Origin: an uncultured Oscillospiraceae bacterium
GTDB lineage: Bacteria > Bacillota > Clostridia > Oscillospirales > Oscillospiraceae
Direction of reading: 5' to 3'
Length of the DNA stretch: 32,083 nt
NCBI GenBank assembly: GCA_910577915.1
Contig: CAJTOM010000020.1
Location: forward strand, 1 to 32,083
Shown: piece after piece, positions 28,772 to 32,083 of the stretch
Layout: every line of letters starts with the position of its first letter
How positions within the stretch are numbered: position 1 is the first letter of the stretch
Notes under the pieces: generated by a model
Told to the model about the DNA's origin: nothing
The model's input: only the letters and a program-made list of their open reading frames with translations
Database searches by the model: none
Position numbers and translations under genes: made by a program

Positions 28772-31180
28772 TCACCGCCTCCAGCCCGCCATGGTCCCCA
28801 GCCCCCGGAGAAAATGGCCGTTGGCCATCTCCAGCAGCCCCCGGGCCATCCCCTCGCCCACCCGGCCGCCAGTGTTGATCACCACCGCCCGCATGGGGCA
28901 GTTGACCGCGTCGTTCATCATCATCCGGTATCCGGGGTCAGCCGGGTCCCGTGTGCCGCAGACCCGGCTGATGACCCACCGGGAGATGTGGTACTGCAGC
29001 CGCATCACCAGGGAGTCCTCCATCATCTCCGCGCAGGTGCTGTCCATGGTAAACTGTCCCTTCTTCGGGGCAGGCTCTTGGGGGACGGGGCCGCCCATGG
29101 CCCGCTCCCAGTCCGCCCTGGGGGGCGGCCCGGAGGGGGCCTCGTACCAGCTCCCCGCCTGCCACGCCGGGGCGGGCACATCCTCCCCCTCCACCGCCAT
29201 GGTCCCCTCCAGCCGGATGTCCCGGCTGGAGGCGCCCAGCTGGATCCCGTAGGTCCCGCCGGGGACCCGCCAGCCGCCGTCCCACAGGCGGAAGGCCCGG
29301 TCGTCCAGGGTGAATGCAGCCCGGCGGCTCTCGCCGGGGGCCAGCTCCAGCCGGACAAACCCCTGCAGCTCCCGGACCGGCCGGTGGGGGCCGGTCCGGG
29401 GCGGTGCCACGTAGAGCTGCACCACCTCCGCCCCGGCGGCGGGGCCCGTGTTGGTCACCAGGGCGGACACGGAGCGCCCTTCGATGACCAGGTCGCTGTA
29501 GGCGAAGGAGGTGTAGCTCAGCCCGTGTCCGAAGGGGAAGCGGACCGGCAGATCCGCCTTGTCGTAGTACCGGTACCCCACGTAGACGCTCTCCCGGTAC
29601 TCCGGGTTCCGCGTCCCGAAGGTCTCCCGAGCGGGCAGGTCCGCCAGGGACAGGGGCCAGCTCTCCGCCAGCCGGCCGCCGGGGACGGCCCGGCCTGTGA
29701 GCAGGTTGGCCGCGGCCTGGCCCCCCGCCTGGCCAGGGAGGCCCATGTACAGGATGGCCCCCACCCGGTCCGCCCAGGGCGTCTCCACCGGGCTGCCCGC
29801 CAGCAGGACCACCACCGTGCGGGGATTGGCCGCCGCCACCGCCTCAATGAGGGTGTTGTACCCCTCCGGCAGGGAGAGGTGGGGCCGGTCGAGACCCTCG
29901 GACTCCCAGCTCTCCGGCAGGCCCGCCGCCACCACCGCCGTCCGGGCCTCCCTGGCGGCCTGAACCGCCCGGTCCAGCTCCTCCGCCGTCACCCGGCCCT
30001 CCCGGTCGCCGCAGGGGACCCAGGGCGCCGCCGGCAGGGCGCCGGTGAGGGTGGTGAGACGGGTGGGGTTGATGTGGCTGCTGCCGGCGCCCTGGTAGCG
30101 AGGGTGCCGGGCCATGTAGCCGATGAGCACCATGCCCTCCGGCGTGGCGGGAAGCAGGCCCCCGTCGTTTTTCAGCAGCACCGCCCCCCGCTCCGCCGCC
30201 AGGCAGGCGAGGCGGTGGTGGGCGTCCAGATCCGCCTCCGTTGCGGCGGGGGCGGTCTCCAGGGCCATGCGCAGCACCCTGGCCGCCGAGCGGTCCAGGT
30301 CCGCCTCCTCCAGAGCGCCGCCGGCCAGGGCCTCCAGGACGGCCCCCTCCATGTAGGACGAGCCGCCGGGCATGCTCAGATCACACCCCGCCCGGAGGGC
30401 CTCCACCCGGTCGTTCAGCCCGCCCCAGTCGGTGACCACCAGCCCGTCGAAGCCCCACTCCTCCCGCAGGATGCCGGTGAGCAGGGGGTGGTGGTCGCTG
30501 CAGTGGATGCCATTGAGCTTGTTGTAGGCGCTCATTACCGCCCCGGGCCGGGCCTCCTTCACCGCCCGCTCGAAGGCGGACAGGTAGATCTCCCGCAGGG
30601 CCCGCTCATCCACCCGGCTGTCGCCGTTGTTGCGCTTGTACTCCTGGCTGTTGGCGGCGAAGTGCTTCAGGCACGAGCGCACCCCCGTCTCCTGCTGTCC
30701 CCGGACGAAGGCCGCCGCCAGGACCCCGGACAGGCAGGGGTCCTCGGACAGGTACTCGAAATTCCGGCCGCAGCGGGGGTCCCGCTTGATGTTGCACCCC
30801 GGCCCCAGCACCAGCTTCACTCCGGCCGCCGCAGCCTCCAGGCCGATGGCCCGGCCCACGGCGGCGCAGAGCGCCGGGTCCCAGGCGGCGGCAGCGGTGA
30901 CGGCGGCGGGGAAGCAGGTGGCGGGCAGGGAATCGTGGACTCCCGCGTCCCCCTCCTGTATGCGCAGGCCGTGGGGGCCGTCGGCCATGCGGAAGGCGGG
31001 CACGCCCAGCCGCTCCACCGCCCGGCTGTGCCAGAAGTCCGCACCGGCGCACAGACGGAGCTTCTCCAGCGGCGTCATGGCCGCCAGAAGAGCGGGGATG
31101 TCCTTGGGGGCGGCGGGAGCGGGGCGCTCCGCCCTGCCCCGGGACGGGCGATTGAGGCTGAAATGGATGTGAATGCCCAT
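28772..31180 (-). CDS. Glycoside hydrolase family 3, beta-glucosidase type
   Basis: An 802-residue GH3 enzyme without a signal peptide, so probably cytoplasmic and acting on imported oligosaccharides. The catalytic nucleophile is D251 in GLVVTDWGG, with KHFAANSQE (172-180) and the substrate loop MADGPHGLR (65-73) as further family motifs. The acid/base is probably E428 in SEGLDRPHLSLP. After the second catalytic domain an Fn3-like domain spans about residues 580-690 (QLYVAPPR, FRLWDGGWRVPGGTYGIQLG). A further 120 residues at the C-terminus are not part of the standard fold. AAAGGAG precedes the start. The sugar specificity is not deducible and no transporter is adjacent. Confidence 0.94.
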   Translation of the reverse strand: MGIHIHFSLNRPSRGRAERPAPAAPKDIPALLAAMTPLEKLRLCAGADFWHSRAVERLGVPAFRMADGPHGLRIQEGDAGVHDSLPATCFPAAVTAAAAWDPALCAAVGRAIGLEAAAAGVKLVLGPGCNIKRDPRCGRNFEYLSEDPCLSGVLAAAFVRGQQETGVRSCLKHFAANSQEYKRNNGDSRVDERALREIYLSAFERAVKEARPGAVMSAYNKLNGIHCSDHHPLLTGILREEWGFDGLVVTDWGGLNDRVEALRAGCDLSMPGGSSYMEGAVLEALAGGALEEADLDRSAARVLRMALETAPAATEADLDAHHRLACLAAERGAVLLKNDGGLLPATPEGMVLIGYMARHPRYQGAGSSHINPTRLTTLTGALPAAPWVPCGDREGRVTAEELDRAVQAAREARTAVVAAGLPESWESEGLDRPHLSLPEGYNTLIEAVAAANPRTVVVLLAGSPVETPWADRVGAILYMGLPGQAGGQAAANLLTGRAVPGGRLAESWPLSLADLPARETFGTRNPEYRESVYVGYRYYDKADLPVRFPFGHGLSYTSFAYSDLVIEGRSVSALVTNTGPAAGAEVVQLYVAPPRTGPHRPVRELQGFVRLELAPGESRRAAFTLDDRAFRLWDGGWRVPGGTYGIQLGASSRDIRLEGTMAVEGEDVPAPAWQAGSWYEAPSGPPPRADWERAMGGPVPQEPAPKKGQFTMDSTCAEMMEDSLVMRLQYHISRWVISRVCGTRDPADPGYRMMMNDAVNCPMRAVVINTGGRVGEGMARGLLEMANGHFLRGLGTMAGWRR

Positions 31181-31215
31181 AGAAGACTCCTTTCCTGGTG
31201 GCGGAAATAGAAAAC

Positions 31216-31242
31216 GCCCCCGGCCGGAGACCAGCCGGGGGC
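31216..31242 (-). terminator. Terminator of the P-loop gene
   Basis: GCCCCCGGC/GCCGGGGGC stem (9 bp, 9-base loop), followed on the minus strand by GTTTTCTATTT, 12 bases past the stop. The GH3 start lies 35 bases further on, so GH3 may depend on read-through or on an unseen promoter. Confidence 0.85.
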
Positions 31243-31253
31243 AGGGAAACGCA

Positions 31254-31664
31254 TCACATAAATTTCCGCATGGTGTCGGTGGCGGTGTCCGGATTGGCGC
31301 TGACGGTGACGGTGATCTTCAGGTTCAGGGGGGAGCTGAAGCCGTCCAGCCAGTTGAGGAACTGGCCCACCTGGCGCTCGTCGTTGCTGCGGGCGACCTT
31401 GCACAGGTTGTCGATGAAGACGTGGGAAATATCGTAATTGCCGGCGTACAGGCCGCAGATAAAGCCCCGCAGGGTCTCAAAGCTGTCAATAGAGAACTCG
31501 GAGGCGTCGATCATGCGGGTCTGGTGGCGCAGGTTGAAGCTCATATTGCGGGTGGGCTCGATGCACACCATGCACCCGACATCCTGCTCCGCGGCGTTCT
31601 CCATCAGCTCGATGAGCTGCTTTGTCTTGCCCTCACCCGAGCCGCTCATGATCAGTCTAACCAT
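31254..31664 (-). CDS. Small P-loop NTPase-like protein of unknown function
   Basis: A 136-residue protein with an N-terminal nucleotide loop IMSGSGEGKTKQLIELM. The first Gly of the canonical GxxxxGKT is Ser here (SGSGEGKT), an atypical Walker A. A hydrophobic strand ending HVFIDN (about residues 80-85) looks like Walker B. Conserved-looking central segments are IEPTRNMSF and GFICGLYAGNYDI. Proteins of this type are widespread in clostridia and often labelled PilT-like or ATP-binding, with no proven function. The start has AAAGGAG; a promoter lies at 31710-31738. Confidence 0.8.
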   Translation of the reverse strand: MVRLIMSGSGEGKTKQLIELMENAAEQDVGCMVCIEPTRNMSFNLRHQTRMIDASEFSIDSFETLRGFICGLYAGNYDISHVFIDNLCKVARSNDERQVGQFLNWLDGFSSPLNLKITVTVSANPDTATDTMRKFM

Positions 31665-31709
31665 ATGAAATCACTCCTTTACTGCATTTGGTGGACTCAT
31701 GATGGTTAT

Positions 31710-31738
31710 AGGATAGCACAAGCGGGGGAAAAACACAA
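31710..31738 (-). promoter_or_regulatory. Promoter of the P-loop gene
   Basis: Minus strand TTGTGT (31738-31733), 17 bases, TATCCT (31715-31710), about 46 bases before the ATG at 31664. Confidence 0.6.
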
Positions 31739-31785
31739 CGGGAAAAATAGAGTTTTTATAAAAAGTTCACAGCTTTTTCCAGCCC

Positions 31786-32083
31786 TCATCCGCCGCACAG
31801 GGCGCGCAGCAGGGCCTCCAGCCACCGGTGGCGGCCCCCAAGGGCTTCCGCCAGGGCCTGGCGGATCATCTCCCGGGTCTCCGGGGATAGGGGGCCGGAC
31901 TCCGGCAGCTGGATGGCGGTCTGCCCCTGGACGGCCCGGCCGATGGCCAGGGGCGCCTCCGCCACGCCCCCCAGGGCGATCTGGGAGGCGGCCACCACCC
32001 CGCCGGCGCCGTAGACGGCGTAGACGATGCCCCCCAGTCCCAGCCAGCCGAAGGCAAAGCCGCCGGCGGCCACCACCCCCGCC
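31786..32083 (-). CDS. Gly/Ala-rich hydrophobic protein, C-terminal part (5' end outside window)
   Basis: The frame is open from the right window edge to the stop at 31786, giving 98 codons. The visible part begins with Gly/Ala-rich hydrophobic repeats (GGFAFGWLGLGGIVYAVYGAGG, then VVAASQIALGGVAEAP), as in small membrane proteins with GG-repeat segments, then a polar helix-forming tail (SPETREMIRQALAEALGG) ending in LLRALCGG. I do not recognise a family with certainty. The in-frame GTG at 32076 may be internal. No terminator was seen before the stop of the P-loop transcript region. Confidence 0.6.
   Translation of the reverse strand, partial: AGVVAAGGFAFGWLGLGGIVYAVYGAGGVVAASQIALGGVAEAPLAIGRAVQGQTAIQLPESGPLSPETREMIRQALAEALGGRHRWLEALLRALCGG

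Noticed and set aside
28736..31210. Long plus-strand open frame opposite GH3
   Set aside because: Antisense to a gene with clear catalytic motifs; low-complexity translation, no ribosome binding site.

Overview
The window is GC-rich bacterial chromosome with Firmicutes gene order and signals. The evidence is the rpmG-secE-nusG-rplK-rplA block, strong GGAGG ribosome binding sites, a T-box leader, the CsaB/DUF5693/MurJ surface cluster and an anaerobe-style tetrapyrrole operon. The combination of high GC with these clostridial families suggests an Oscillospiraceae-type gut anaerobe (Flavonifractor/Pseudoflavonifractor/Lawsonibacter-like). That placement is inference from gene content, not a database match.

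Layout. Positions 1-2132 (minus) hold a ribosomal protein/secretion operon with a candidate L1 autoregulatory leader before rplK. Positions 2432-9636 (plus) hold ruvX, then a cell-envelope set (DUF5693 membrane protein, CsaB pyruvyltransferase, MurJ flippase, acyltransferase 3) and a SAM methyltransferase. Positions 9691-11906 (minus) are a MoxR ATPase plus VWA protein pair; the ATPase ends in a striking His/Cys-rich tail. A DUF2284 Cys-rich protein diverges from it. Next come coaX (type III pantothenate kinase) and an ECF transporter S component with a structured leader. Positions 14452-22586 (plus) are one long tight operon: an M16 peptidase pair (YfmF/YfmH), lgt, cobI/cbiL, precorrin-2 dehydrogenase, hemC, cobA-hemD fusion and hemB, closed by a clear terminator.

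Positions 22680-24920 are visibly different: lower GC and full of decay. They hold an intact antitoxin-like gene with a dead PIN toxin (one frameshift, two stops), a 210-bp imperfect palindrome, a truncated SDR dehydrogenase, and a collapsed non-homologous end-joining locus (Ku N-terminus joined to a LigD C-terminus). Next are tRNA-like debris, a perfect 23-bp inverted repeat and tRNA-Gln(CTG). This reads as a tRNA-adjacent accessory island in decay.

Positions 25065-27697 (minus) hold the most unusual item: a T-box leader with its own promoter driving a 756-residue protein that fuses an XRE-type DNA-binding domain, a cupin and a full acyl-CoA synthetase. After it come a low-GC secreted orphan protein (plus), a GH3 beta-glucosidase-type enzyme, a small P-loop protein and a partial Gly/Ala-rich hydrophobic protein (all minus).
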